Source: Curtobacterium sp. MCSS17_007 | Lineage (GTDB): Bacteria; Actinomycetota; Actinomycetes; Actinomycetales; Microbacteriaceae | Length of the DNA stretch: 64,000 nucleotides | Direction of reading: 5' to 3' | Assembly: GCF_003234175.2 (NCBI RefSeq) | Contig: NZ_CP126257.1 | Location: 1-64,000 of the forward strand | Shown here: positions 29,044 to 36,504 of the stretch, piece by piece | Position numbering within the stretch: the stretch's first letter is position 1 | Layout: each line of letters begins with the position of its first letter | The notes under the pieces: model-generated | Told to the model about the DNA's origin: nothing | The model's database searches: none | Seen by the model: only the letters and a program-made list of their open reading frames with translations | Position numbers and translations under genes: made by a program

Positions 29044-29877
29044 ATGACCGACCAGCAGCAGCCCCCGGGCAGCGACCAGGACCTGACGCCGACGGCGGAC
29101 CACGGCGAGCAGTCGTACCGCGGCTCCGGCAAGCTCACCGGCAAGCGCGCCGTCATCACCGGCGGCGACAGCGGCATCGGCAAGGCGGTCGCGATCGCGT
29201 TCGCTCGCGAGGGTGCCGACGTCCTGATCAGCTACCTCCCCGAGGAGGAGGACGACGCGCAGGACACCAAGCGGTGGATCGAGGAGGCCGGTCGGAAGGC
29301 CGTGCTCCTGCCCGGCGACGTGAGCGACCCGGCGACCTGCCGCTCGATCATCGCCACCGCGGTCGAGGAGCTCGGCGGTCTGGACGTCCTCGTGAACAAC
29401 GCCGCGTACCAGATGACGCACGAGACCATCGAGGAGATCAGCGACGAGGAGTGGGACCACACCCTCGCGACGAACCTCAGCGCCTACTTCCACCTGGTCA
29501 AGGCTGCGTTGCCGCACCTCGGCCCGGGGTCGTCGATCATCGGCTCGAGCTCGGTGAACTCCGACAACCCGAAGCCGAACCTCGCCCCGTACGACGTCAC
29601 GAAGGCCGGCGTCGCGAACCTGTCGGCCGCGCTCGCGCAGCTGCTCGGGGAGCGCGGCATCCGCGTGAACAGTGTCGCGCCCGGACCGATCTGGACGCCG
29701 CTCATCCCGTCGACCATGCCGCCGGAGGAGGTCGAGCAGTTCGGCAAGCAGTCGCCCCTCGGCCGCCCGGGGCAGCCGGCAGAGCTGGCACCCGTCTACG
29801 TGCTGCTCGCCAGCGACGACGGCAGCTACGTGTCCGGCGCCCGCGTCGCCGTGACCGGCGGCACGCCGATCCTCTGA
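29044..29877 (+). CDS. Short-chain dehydrogenase/reductase, general-stress type
   Basis: NAD(P)-dependent oxidoreductase, 277 residues from ATG 29044. A polar 35-residue N-terminal extension precedes the Rossmann motif TGGDSGIGKAVA. The NNAAYQ structural motif, catalytic Ser (GSSSVNSDN) and YDVTK Tyr-Lys pair are present. The extension and overall type resemble the YghA/YhdF stress-induced SDRs. The substrate is unknown. It is 42 bases upstream of the manganese catalase, so the pair is probably a stress operon. Confidence 0.9.
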   Translation: MTDQQQPPGSDQDLTPTADHGEQSYRGSGKLTGKRAVITGGDSGIGKAVAIAFAREGADVLISYLPEEEDDAQDTKRWIEEAGRKAVLLPGDVSDPATCRSIIATAVEELGGLDVLVNNAAYQMTHETIEEISDEEWDHTLATNLSAYFHLVKAALPHLGPGSSIIGSSSVNSDNPKPNLAPYDVTKAGVANLSAALAQLLGERGIRVNSVAPGPIWTPLIPSTMPPEEVEQFGKQSPLGRPGQPAELAPVYVLLASDDGSYVSGARVAVTGGTPIL

Positions 29878-29919
29878 ACCCCCCAGCGACCACCACCACC
29901 AACCAGACAGGAGAACGAG

Positions 29920-30801
29920 TTGTACTTCCACAAGCAAGAGCTCCAGTTCAAGGCGACCCCGGACAAGCCCGACGCGATCTACGCCCGGAAGCTGCAGGAG
30001 GTGCTCGGCGGTCAGTACGGTGAGATCTCCGTCGCCCTGCAGTACCAGTTCCAGGCGTGGAACATGCACATCCCGGGCAAGTACCGGGACATGGTGTTCG
30101 GCATCGGCGCCGAGGAGATGGGCCACGTGGAGATGCTCGCGACGATGATCGCGCAGCTGCTCGAGAAGAGCCCGCTCGGGATCACCGAGGACGCGCTGCA
30201 GGACGACCCGACGGTCGCCGCGATCGTCGGCGGCACGGACGTGCAGCACGCCATCGTCGCCGGCGCCGGCGCGCGTCCGGTCGACAGCAACGGCAACCCC
30301 TGGCAGGGCTCGTACATCACCGCGTCCGGCAACCTGCTGGCCGACTTCACCGCCAACGAGAACGCCGAGATGCAGGGCCGCGTCCAGGCCGCCCGGCTTT
30401 ACCACATGACCGACGACCACGGCGTGCGGGACCTGCTCTCGTTCCTCATCGCCCGCGACACCATGCACCAGAACATGTGGGCGACCGCCGCGGCCGAGCT
30501 CCGCGAGAAGGGTGTCGAGGGGTTCCCCGTGCCCAGCAACTTCCCGCAGTCGAAGGAGAACCAGGAGGTCAACTACCAGTACCTCAACTTCTCCGACGGC
30601 AAGGCGGCGGCCGACGGCCCGTGGGCGAGCGGTCCGTCGTTCGACGGCAAGGGCGAGTACTCGTACCACGACGGCCCCACCACCTCGGTGCCGATGCCGC
30701 CGCCCACACACCCGGACGTCCGTCTCTACGGCACGACCGAGATCCCCAACGTGGTCGAGAAGACCGCGGGGCTCGTGCAGGACACGTTCAACAAGGAGTG
30801 A
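29920..30801 (+). CDS. Manganese catalase
   Basis: Converts hydrogen peroxide to water and oxygen with a dimanganese centre. 293 residues. The start is TTG at 29920, supported by AGGAG at 29909-29913 and the family N-terminus MYFHKQELQF. The ferritin-like four-helix bundle carries the metal ligands: Glu35, the EEMGHVE motif (Glu66, His69), and a second Glu/His set in ENAEMQGRV and ARDTMHQNMW. The C-terminal ~60 residues are extended and Pro/Gly-rich, as in the family. It probably protects against plant- or desiccation-derived peroxide together with the SDR. Confidence 0.94.
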   Translation: MYFHKQELQFKATPDKPDAIYARKLQEVLGGQYGEISVALQYQFQAWNMHIPGKYRDMVFGIGAEEMGHVEMLATMIAQLLEKSPLGITEDALQDDPTVAAIVGGTDVQHAIVAGAGARPVDSNGNPWQGSYITASGNLLADFTANENAEMQGRVQAARLYHMTDDHGVRDLLSFLIARDTMHQNMWATAAAELREKGVEGFPVPSNFPQSKENQEVNYQYLNFSDGKAAADGPWASGPSFDGKGEYSYHDGPTTSVPMPPPTHPDVRLYGTTEIPNVVEKTAGLVQDTFNKE

Positions 30802-30835
30802 CGGTCCCGCCGGTCGGTCCCCTGAAGTGACCGCA

Positions 30836-30883
30836 GACGGACGGGAGGCCCGGTGCCAGCTGGCACCGGGCCTCCCGTCCGTC
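30836..30883. repeat. Dispersed palindrome copy 3 (perfect, 48 bases)
   Basis: A gapless perfect palindrome with 24-base arms, centred at 30859/30860. The core is GGTGCCAGCTGGCACC and the outer arms are GACGGACGGGAGGC. It lies between the convergent catalase and small membrane protein genes and can terminate both. Confidence 0.9.
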
Positions 30884-30897
30884 ACGTGGTCACGCCG

Positions 30898-31212
30898 TCA
30901 CGTCTCCGCACCGACCGTCGCCAGCGCGGCCGTGTCGTCGTCACGCGGTGCGCGCGTCGGCTCGAAGATGCCGGAGTAGAGGCGCACCGCGCTCCAGAGC
31001 GCGATGCACGCGACGGTCCCGGCCACGGCCGCGACCCAGGGCACGATCGCCACGTCGGTCCACGCCCGCGGAGCGACGACCCAGGTGAGGAAGCTGCCCA
31101 CCGTGCTGCCACCGGCACCGAGCAGGGCGGCCGTCCGGCGATCGAGGCTCGTGACCACGAGGCCCGCGGTCACGACCACCACGGCGAGGAGCGCGTTGAG
31201 GACTGTCGTCAC
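30898..31212 (-). CDS. Small three-helix membrane protein downstream of hsp20
   Basis: 104 residues from GTG 31212. Three hydrophobic segments (about 3-22, 28-47, 53-80) and a polar C-terminal tail of about 20 residues are visible. It starts 14 bases after the hsp20 stop, so it is likely co-transcribed and heat-inducible. I do not recognise the family. Confidence 0.7.
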   Translation of the reverse strand: MTTVLNALLAVVVVTAGLVVTSLDRRTAALLGAGGSTVGSFLTWVVAPRAWTDVAIVPWVAAVAGTVACIALWSAVRLYSGIFEPTRAPRDDDTAALATVGAET

Positions 31213-31226
31213 CGGCGCCCTCCGGA

Positions 31227-31670
31227 CTACTCGGCGGAACCGCTGCCGACCGCGAGCTGCTGCGCCCCGCCACCGGTGGTGACGTCGATCTTGCGCGGCT
31301 TCGCGGACTCCTTGACCGGGATCGTGACGCTCAGCACGCCGTTGTCGTAGGCGGCGCTGATGCGCGCGGTGTCGAGGTGGTCACCGAGCGTCAGCTGTCG
31401 GACGAACGTGCCCGGCTGGCGCTCGCGCGTGAGCCACTGCGATCCCTCGGGGGCGCCGAGCGTGCGCTCCGCGCGGATGGTGAGCACCGAGCCGTCGACG
31501 TCGACGTCCACCGAGCCGGGGTCGATGCCCGGCAGGTCGACGTCGAGGACGTAGTGGTCACCGGTGCGGTAGAGATCCATCGGCATGGAGCGGGGAGCAC
31601 CGGCGCCGGCACCGAGCAGGGAGCCGGCGAGTCGGTCGAGCTCGCGGAACGGGTCGAACTGCATCGTCAT
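31227..31670 (-). CDS. hsp20: Hsp20/alpha-crystallin small heat-shock protein
   Basis: ATP-independent holdase chaperone, 147 residues from ATG 31670 ([16 protein letters not shown]), with AAGGAG upstream. The alpha-crystallin domain (about 40-130) ends with the [12 protein letters not shown] motif; the C-terminal tail is short. The upstream region carries a HAIR-like inverted repeat and a CIRCE-like element, which predicts repression by both HspR and HrcA. The ATG at 31715 would place the HAIR repeat inside the coding region and has no ribosome-binding site. Confidence 0.93.
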   Translation of the reverse strand: MTMQFDPFRELDRLAGSLLGAGAGAPRSMPMDLYRTGDHYVLDVDLPGIDPGSVDVDVDGSVLTIRAERTLGAPEGSQWLTRERQPGTFVRQLTLGDHLDTARISAAYDNGVLSVTIPVKESAKPRKIDVTTGGGAQQLAVGSGSAE

Positions 31671-31696
31671 CGAGATCAACTCCTTCGTGGTCCTCG

Positions 31697-31715
31697 TTGA
31701 GTCCCCTCGACTCAA
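31697..31715 (-). promoter_or_regulatory. HAIR-like operator (HspR-type) upstream of hsp20
   Basis: TTGAGT-N7-ACTCAA, matching the HspR-associated inverted repeat (CTTGAGT-N7-ACTCAAG) at the 12 inner bases with the correct spacer. It lies 27 bases upstream of the hsp20 start codon, overlapping the expected promoter or transcription start. Confidence 0.75.
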
Positions 31716-31727
31716 CTGCCGTCCGTT

Positions 31728-31754
31728 CTAGCACTCTCCCCTCAGGAGTGCCAA
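31728..31754 (-). promoter_or_regulatory. CIRCE-like operator (HrcA-type) upstream of hsp20
   Basis: CTAGCACTC-N9-GAGTGCCAA matches the CIRCE consensus TTAGCACTC-N9-GAGTGCTAA at 16 of 18 arm positions with the exact 9-base spacer. It lies 58-84 bases upstream of the hsp20 start, next to the HAIR-like site. Confidence 0.75.
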
Positions 31755-31792
31755 GAAGCCGCTCGGAGACCGCTGGGAGTGCGCCCGTGCTG

Positions 31793-32260
31793 TCAGACGT
31801 CGCGGTGCGCGATCTCGCGGTGGAGGCGCTCGAGAGCGGGGAGCGCGGCGGCGAGGGCGTCCCGGTCCTCGCTCGACAGGCGTCCGAGTGCCTCGACGAG
31901 CACGGTCGTGGAGGCCTCGTCGTAGGCGGTGAGGCGTTCCTCGGCGAGGGGGGTGAGCCGGAGCTCCGTCCGTCGTCCGTCGCCGGGCGCGAGCCGGCGC
32001 TCGACGAGGCCCGCGAACTCCATCGCCGAGACGAGGTTGCTCACGGTCGACCGGGCGAGGCCCAGGCGCCGCGCCAGGGCCGAGGGAGTGGTGGTGCTGT
32101 CGGACAGGGCGCGCATCACCTCGACCTGGGCGTCCGGGACGTCGGGGAGGTCGGCGACGGCCCGGGAGGTCCGGAGGAGCGCTCGGCGGAAGGGGCCGAT
32201 GCGGTCGCTGAGCCTGCGGGCCACCTGTGTCGTGGCGTCCGAGCCGTCCGTCCCCTGCAC
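31793..32260 (-). CDS. MarR-family regulator divergent from phenolic acid decarboxylase
   Basis: 155 residues from GTG 32260, preceded at 7 bases by TAGGTT (plus-strand 32268-32273), so probably leaderless. A winged helix-turn-helix (about 45-115) contains [29 protein letters not shown] and the wing [11 protein letters not shown]. It is divergent from padC with 63 bases between start codons. The natural inference is a phenolic-acid-responsive repressor, analogous to the unrelated PadR in lactic acid bacteria and to MarR-type hydroxycinnamate regulators. Confidence 0.9.
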   Translation of the reverse strand: MQGTDGSDATTQVARRLSDRIGPFRRALLRTSRAVADLPDVPDAQVEVMRALSDSTTTPSALARRLGLARSTVSNLVSAMEFAGLVERRLAPGDGRRTELRLTPLAEERLTAYDEASTTVLVEALGRLSSEDRDALAAALPALERLHREIAHRDV

Positions 32261-32267
32261 ACACGGC

Positions 32268-32273
32268 AACCTA
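32268..32273 (-). promoter_or_regulatory. -10 box for a leaderless marR-type transcript
   Basis: On the minus strand TAGGTT ends 7 bases before the GTG start of the MarR gene divergent from padC. No Shine-Dalgarno is present. Confidence 0.45.
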
Positions 32274-32285
32274 GCAGCGGTGGAT

Positions 32286-32315
32286 GTTTGCAACAAAACC
32301 AATTCGGGAGCAAAC
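32286..32315. promoter_or_regulatory. Candidate MarR operator between marR-type gene and padC
   Basis: GTTTGC (32286-32291) and GCAAAC (32310-32315) form an inverted repeat with an 18-base, A-rich spacer inside the 63-base divergent promoter region. Control of both genes is inferred. Confidence 0.45.
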
Positions 32316-32323
32316 TCGACTGC

Positions 32324-32851
32324 ATGACCATCCAGACCTCCGTCGAGCACCCCGAGCCGCCCCAGGACCTGTCCGGCATCGTCGGCCACCGCTTCGTGTA
32401 CACGTACGCCAACGGCTGGCAGTACGAGATGTACGTGAAGAACGCCACGACGATCGACTACCGCATCCACACCGGACACGTCGGTGGTCGCTGGGTCAAG
32501 GACCAGACCGTCGACCTCGTGGCGCTCGCCGCCGGCGTCTACAAGGTCTCCTGGAACGAGCCGACCGGCACGAGCGTCGTCGTCAACGTGCTCCCCGAGC
32601 AGCGCGTCCTGCACGGCACGATCTTCTTCCCGCGCTGGATCGAGCTCGACGGGTCGAAGACCGTGCTCTTCCAGAACGACCACCTGGACGAGATGCAGCG
32701 GTACCGCGACGAGGGCCCCACGTACCCGATCTACGTCGTACCGGAGTTCGCGCACATCACGCTGTTCGAGCACGTGGGCGAGGACGACGAGACCGTGGTC
32801 GACACCGCTCCCGGCGACCTGCCGGCCGGCTGGGCGGACCGGACGAACTGA
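32324..32851 (+). CDS. padC: Phenolic acid decarboxylase
   Basis: Non-oxidative, cofactor-free decarboxylation of p-coumaric, ferulic and caffeic acids to 4-vinylphenols. The 175-residue protein has the complete PadC beta-barrel: [19 protein letters not shown] with Tyr26 and Tyr28, GGRWVKDQ with Arg56, VSWNEPTGT with Glu79, and [15 protein letters not shown] use the ATG at 32324; the longer open frame upstream runs antisense through the marR gene. The stop overlaps the start of the next gene (TGATG). Confidence 0.94.
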   Translation: MTIQTSVEHPEPPQDLSGIVGHRFVYTYANGWQYEMYVKNATTIDYRIHTGHVGGRWVKDQTVDLVALAAGVYKVSWNEPTGTSVVVNVLPEQRVLHGTIFFPRWIELDGSKTVLFQNDHLDEMQRYRDEGPTYPIYVVPEFAHITLFEHVGEDDETVVDTAPGDLPAGWADRTN

Positions 32852-33642
32852 TGGCCGCCGCGCCACTGCGGGGCGTCGACCCCCGTACCACCCCGACCAC
32901 GCTCGACCACGGCGGCCGCACGATCCGCGGCTGGCAGTGGGAGCCGGAGGACGGCGCCGCCGCCGACGCACCGGCCGTGCTGCTCGTCCACGGCTTCAGC
33001 GACAGCGCGCTCGGCGGGCACCAACTGTTCGTGCAGACCGCACGGCACCTGGTCGCCCGCGGCGCGGTCGTCCGCAGCCACGACCGGCTGGGCCAGGGCG
33101 TCAGTGACGGGGAGTTCGCCGACATCACGATCCGCGACGAGGTCGAGCAGGTCGTCGCCATGGTGCGGGCCGCGGACCGCGGGCAGGGCGTGCACGTCGT
33201 CGCGCACAGCCTCGGCGCGGTGGAGTCGGCGCTCGCCGCGGCGCGGGTGCCGTCGCTCGTCAGGACGCTCACGCTCTGGTCGCCCGCCGGTGTCGTCGTG
33301 GACGACATCACGAAGCACGACGAGATCCAGGGGCAGCCGCTCGCCCCGGTGCGGGAGCGCGGCTGGTTCGACTTCGGCGGGATGCCACTGGGCAGCGCCT
33401 TCATCGCCGACGTGCAGGACGACCTCGACGTGTACGGGCCGGTGTCGGGCTACCGTGGGCCGGCCGACGTGGTGCACGGCAGCGAGGACGCGATCGTGCC
33501 GGTGTCGTACGGGCGCCGCTACGCCGAACTCCTGCCGGGCGCGCGACTCACGGTCGTCGACGGTGCGGACCACGGCTGGTCGTCGGTCCCGTTCCGTGAG
33601 CGGCTCCTGGCGCTGCTCGACGAGCGCCTCGGCCTGTCCTGA
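32851..33642 (+). CDS. Alpha/beta hydrolase, probable feruloyl/cinnamoyl esterase
   Basis: 263 residues, start overlapping the padC stop. Alpha/beta hydrolase fold with oxyanion motif LLVHGFSDSALGG, nucleophile Ser120 in AHSLGA, an acid near HGSEDAIVPV, and His in DGADHGWSS. The length and HGF-D pattern resemble cinnamoyl/feruloyl esterases of the serine-aminopeptidase-like group. Coupling to phenolic acid decarboxylase suggests it frees hydroxycinnamic acids from esters, which PadC then detoxifies. The fold is certain; the substrate is inferred from context. Confidence 0.8.
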   Translation: MAAAPLRGVDPRTTPTTLDHGGRTIRGWQWEPEDGAAADAPAVLLVHGFSDSALGGHQLFVQTARHLVARGAVVRSHDRLGQGVSDGEFADITIRDEVEQVVAMVRAADRGQGVHVVAHSLGAVESALAAARVPSLVRTLTLWSPAGVVVDDITKHDEIQGQPLAPVRERGWFDFGGMPLGSAFIADVQDDLDVYGPVSGYRGPADVVHGSEDAIVPVSYGRRYAELLPGARLTVVDGADHGWSSVPFRERLLALLDERLGLS

Positions 33643-33662
33643 CGGTCGCCCCTTCCGCAACA

Positions 33663-33720
33663 CGCAACGTGGGCGGCAGCACGCAGCGTCCTACCGCTGC
33701 GAGCAACCGCCCACGTTGCG
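33663..33720. terminator. Compound hairpin between convergent hydrolase and aldo-keto reductase genes
   Basis: Perfect 14-base outer arms (CGCAACGTGGGCGG at 33663-33676 and its complement at 33707-33720) enclose an inner CGCAGCG/CGCTGCG stem. It lies between two 3' ends (33642 and 33757), so it can act as a bidirectional terminator. Confidence 0.75.
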
Positions 33721-33756
33721 TTCCGCGATCCGACCCGAGTCGGAGGGGTCGAGGCG

Positions 33757-34800
33757 TCAGCTGACCTGACCGGAACGGGCCCCCGACCAGAGGTCGACGT
33801 CGAGGACGCCGACCGAGTGCTCGTCGATGCGACGCAGCTCGTCCTCCGTGAAGGACAGGTTGCCGAGCGCCGCGACGTTCTGCTCGAGCTGCTCGACCCG
33901 CGACGCACCGATGACGAGCGAGGTCACCCGCTCGTCGCGCAGCGCCCAGGCGAGTGCGAGCTGCGCGAGGCTCTGGCCGCGCTCGGACGCGATGTCGTCC
34001 AACGCCCGGAGGTGCTCGACGACCTCGTCCGTCAGGGACCCGGCGTCGAGGGACTTGCCGGCCGCGGCCCGCGAGTCCTCCGGGACCCCGTCGAGGTAGC
34101 GCCCGGTGAGCAGGCCCTGCGCGAGCGCGGTGAACCCGATCACGCCGAAGCCCAGGTCGCCGGCGGCGTCGAGCAGGCCCTCGTCCTCGATCCAGCGGTT
34201 GAGCATCGAGTACGAGGGCTGGTGGATGAGGAGCGGCGTGCCCAGGTCGCGCAGGATCTCCACGGCCTGGCGGGAGCGCTCGGCGTCGTAGGAGGAGATC
34301 CCGACGTAGAGCGCCTTGCCCTGCTGCACGGCGGTGTGGAGCGCGCCCATCGTCTCCTCGAGGGGCGTCGAGGCGTCGAGGCGGTGCGAGTAGAAGACGT
34401 CGACGTAGTCGAGCCCCATCCGCTCGAGCGACTGGTCGAGCGAGGCGAGGACGTACTTCCGCGACCCTCCGCCCTGGCCGTACGGCCCGGGCCACATGTC
34501 CCAGCCGGCCTTCGTCGAGATCACCATCTCGTCGCGGTAGGGGCGGAAGTCCTCGCGCATGAGGCGGCCGAAGTTGACCTCCGCGGCGCCGTACGGCGGG
34601 CCGTAGTTGTTGGCGAGGTCGTGGTGGGTGATGCCGAGGTCGAACGCCCGGCGGCTGATCGCCCGCTGCGTCTCGAACGGCTTGTCGTCGCCGAAGTTGT
34701 GCCAGTAGCCCAGGGAGAGCAGTGGCAGGTCGAGACCGGAGCGGCCGGTCCGGCGGTAGGGCATGGAGTCGTAGCGGTCGTCCGCGGCGGTGTAGGCCAT
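33757..34800 (-). CDS. Aldo/keto reductase, YghZ/glyceraldehyde-3-phosphate reductase type
   Basis: NADPH-dependent reductase with a TIM-barrel fold, 347 residues from ATG 34800. The N-terminal MPYRRTGRSGLDLPLLSLGYWHNFGD and the DLANNYGPPYGAAE active-site region (Asp, Tyr), then VFYSHRLDASTPLEET and a C-terminal NADP-binding stretch ending VIGASRVEQLEQN, match the YghZ group. Typical substrates are L-glyceraldehyde 3-phosphate or methylglyoxal. An inverted repeat CGAACC-N15-GGTTCG lies upstream at 34850-34876. Confidence 0.9.
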   Translation of the reverse strand: MAYTAADDRYDSMPYRRTGRSGLDLPLLSLGYWHNFGDDKPFETQRAISRRAFDLGITHHDLANNYGPPYGAAEVNFGRLMREDFRPYRDEMVISTKAGWDMWPGPYGQGGGSRKYVLASLDQSLERMGLDYVDVFYSHRLDASTPLEETMGALHTAVQQGKALYVGISSYDAERSRQAVEILRDLGTPLLIHQPSYSMLNRWIEDEGLLDAAGDLGFGVIGFTALAQGLLTGRYLDGVPEDSRAAAGKSLDAGSLTDEVVEHLRALDDIASERGQSLAQLALAWALRDERVTSLVIGASRVEQLEQNVAALGNLSFTEDELRRIDEHSVGVLDVDLWSGARSGQVS

Positions 34801-34955
34801 GGGTCCCATCCTGGCCCGTCCCCGCGGCCCGCACTCCCGGCCGGCCGCGCGAACCGTACAGAAGACTGAAGGTTCGTTGCGCTGATTGTTCGCGTTGTGA
34901 AACAGTTCCTGCTGTCCGACCAGGACGGCAACGAAGCAGGAAGGCGGGATCACTC

Positions 34956-35138
34956 ATGCACAGCACGTACTCCGGGATGCCGCGCTCGTCACGGGTCTCC
35001 GCGACCCACACGCGCGTCGGACTCACCGACCCGGCCGTCATCGACGCCTACGTGGCACGCCGCGTCCAGGACCCCTCGCTCCTGTCGACGCGCAGCGAAC
35101 CGTCGTACGCTGACTTCTTCACGGCGCCCACCGCGTAG
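34956..35138 (+). CDS. 60-residue hypothetical protein
   Basis: Starts at ATG 34956 with AGGAAGG about 11 bases upstream. It is polar and basic at the N-terminus (MHSTYSGMPRSSRVSATH), then DPAVIDAYVARRVQDPSL and a YADFF motif near the end. It is not recognisable. It sits 47 bases upstream of a MarR gene on the same strand and divergent from the aldo-keto reductase; the two may be co-transcribed. Confidence 0.5.
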   Translation: MHSTYSGMPRSSRVSATHTRVGLTDPAVIDAYVARRVQDPSLLSTRSEPSYADFFTAPTA

Positions 35139-35185
35139 CCGCCCGCTCCGACCGGACCCGCCCGACAGAGAGACCCCACCAGCAG

Positions 35186-35743
35186 ATGCCACTGACCGTC
35201 GTCCGCCGTGAGCACGTGCACCTCTACGCCCGGGAGCCGCGGTCGAAGGCCGCGAAGGTCGCCGTCGACGCCCTGCTCCGCCTGCAGCACGCCGAGGAGC
35301 AGCAGCTCGAGCAGGCACGCGCCGAGAGCGGCCTGACGAAGAACGAGTTCCTCACCGTCCGCTACATGCTGCAGGCGCACCGGGACGGCCGGGCGATGGG
35401 CCCGAAGGACCTCGCCGTCATGCTCAACGTCTCGAACGCCTCGGTGACGAAGATCGTCGACGGCCTCGTCACCAAGGGCGACATCGTGCGGGTGCCGCAC
35501 CCGACCGACCGCCGGGCGCAGGTGCTCGAGCCCACGGTGCAGGCCGCCGAGAAGATCGACTCGTCCTACGCGCGCTTCCACGAGGCCGTGGTGGGCGTGA
35601 TGGACCACCTGTCGAGCGAGGAGAACGAGATCCTCGCGCGGTGCCTGTCGCAGATCACCGACGCGCTCGCCGAGGGCACGCCGACCCCGGTCGACGAGTA
35701 CACGGTCGACCCCGAGGGCGCGGCCGAGCCGAACGACGCCTGA
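35186..35743 (+). CDS. MarR-family transcriptional regulator
   Basis: 185 residues. The winged helix-turn-helix (about 45-120) has GLTKNEFLTVRYML, KDLAVMLNVSNASVTKIVDGLVTKG and the wing PTDRRAQVLEPT. The acidic tail (about 165-185) is unusual. Targets are unknown; no divergent partner is adjacent except the aldo-keto reductase beyond the small gene. Confidence 0.88.
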   Translation: MPLTVVRREHVHLYAREPRSKAAKVAVDALLRLQHAEEQQLEQARAESGLTKNEFLTVRYMLQAHRDGRAMGPKDLAVMLNVSNASVTKIVDGLVTKGDIVRVPHPTDRRAQVLEPTVQAAEKIDSSYARFHEAVVGVMDHLSSEENEILARCLSQITDALAEGTPTPVDEYTVDPEGAAEPNDA

Positions 35744-35783
35744 CCGGCCCGCGCCCCGGGGTGGCGCGAAAACCTTCCAGCGG

Positions 35784-35789
35784 TAAGTT
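35784..35789 (+). promoter_or_regulatory. -10 box for a leaderless tetR-type transcript
   Basis: TAAGTT is followed by six G residues and then the ATG of the TetR gene. No Shine-Dalgarno is possible in the gap beyond the G run itself. Confidence 0.45.
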
Positions 35790-35795
35790 GGGGGG

Positions 35796-36410
35796 ATGAC
35801 GCACGAGGTCGACGACGACGCGACCCCGCCCCGGCGCGGCGGGTACCGCAAGGGAGCCGAACGCCGTGCGCAGATCCTCGACGAGATGATCCGCATGGTC
35901 GCCGCGCAGGGCGTCGACGCGTCGTCGCTCCGTTCCGTCGCGGACGCCCTCGGCATCACGCACGCCGCCCTCCGGCACTACTTCCCGAGCCGCGACGAGC
36001 TGCTCCTCGCCGTCTACCGGGAGCACGAGGTCCGCGAGCAGGACGCCCCCGACCGGATGCGCTCGGCGATCGGCGACATGCGGGAGAGCGCCTCGCGGAA
36101 CCGCGGCGTCCCCGGGCTCGTGCAGCTCTACACGACCCTCGCCGCCGACGCCGTGCAGGAGGGTCACCCCGCCACGCGCGACTTCATGCGCGAGCGGTTC
36201 ACCCGCCTGCGGGCCGACCTGGCCGAGCTCATCGCCGCCGACCAGGCCGCCGGGCGGATCCGCGCCGACCTCGACCCCGTCGACCTCGCCAGCCTCGGCA
36301 TCGCCGCGTCCGACGGGCTGCAGGTGCAGTGGCTGCTCGACCCGGAGGCGGTCGACAGCGAGCGGGTGCTCCGGCTGCTCGAGTCGATCATCCCCGCTGC
36401 GGCCGACTGA
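35796..36410 (+). CDS. TetR-family transcriptional regulator
   Basis: 204 residues. The N-terminal helix-turn-helix (about 20-66) has RRAQILDEMIRMVAAQGVDASSLRSVADALGITHAALRHYFPSRDELL. The C-terminal ligand domain resembles the TetR_C_6/BetI-like type with HPATRDFMRERF. It ends 45 bases before a dispersed palindrome shared with the convergent hexosaminidase gene. It could regulate the sugar locus, but a ROK repressor already sits in that locus. Confidence 0.88.
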   Translation: MTHEVDDDATPPRRGGYRKGAERRAQILDEMIRMVAAQGVDASSLRSVADALGITHAALRHYFPSRDELLLAVYREHEVREQDAPDRMRSAIGDMRESASRNRGVPGLVQLYTTLAADAVQEGHPATRDFMRERFTRLRADLAELIAADQAAGRIRADLDPVDLASLGIAASDGLQVQWLLDPEAVDSERVLRLLESIIPAAAD

Positions 36411-36452
36411 ACCCGCCTCGGGCGTCGCCCGCGACACCGGTCCGACACCACC

Positions 36453-36498
36453 GACGGACGGGAGGCGCGTGTCGGCCCCGCGACGCGCCTCCCGTCCG
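36453..36498. repeat. Dispersed palindrome copy 4
   Basis: 16-base perfect arms (36455-36470 and 36483-36498, CGGACGGGAGGCGCGT) with a 12-base loop. The GGTGCC core of other copies is replaced. It lies between the convergent tetR-type and GH20 genes, 6 bases from the GH20 stop. Confidence 0.8.
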
Positions 36499-36504
36499 GA
36501 TGCT

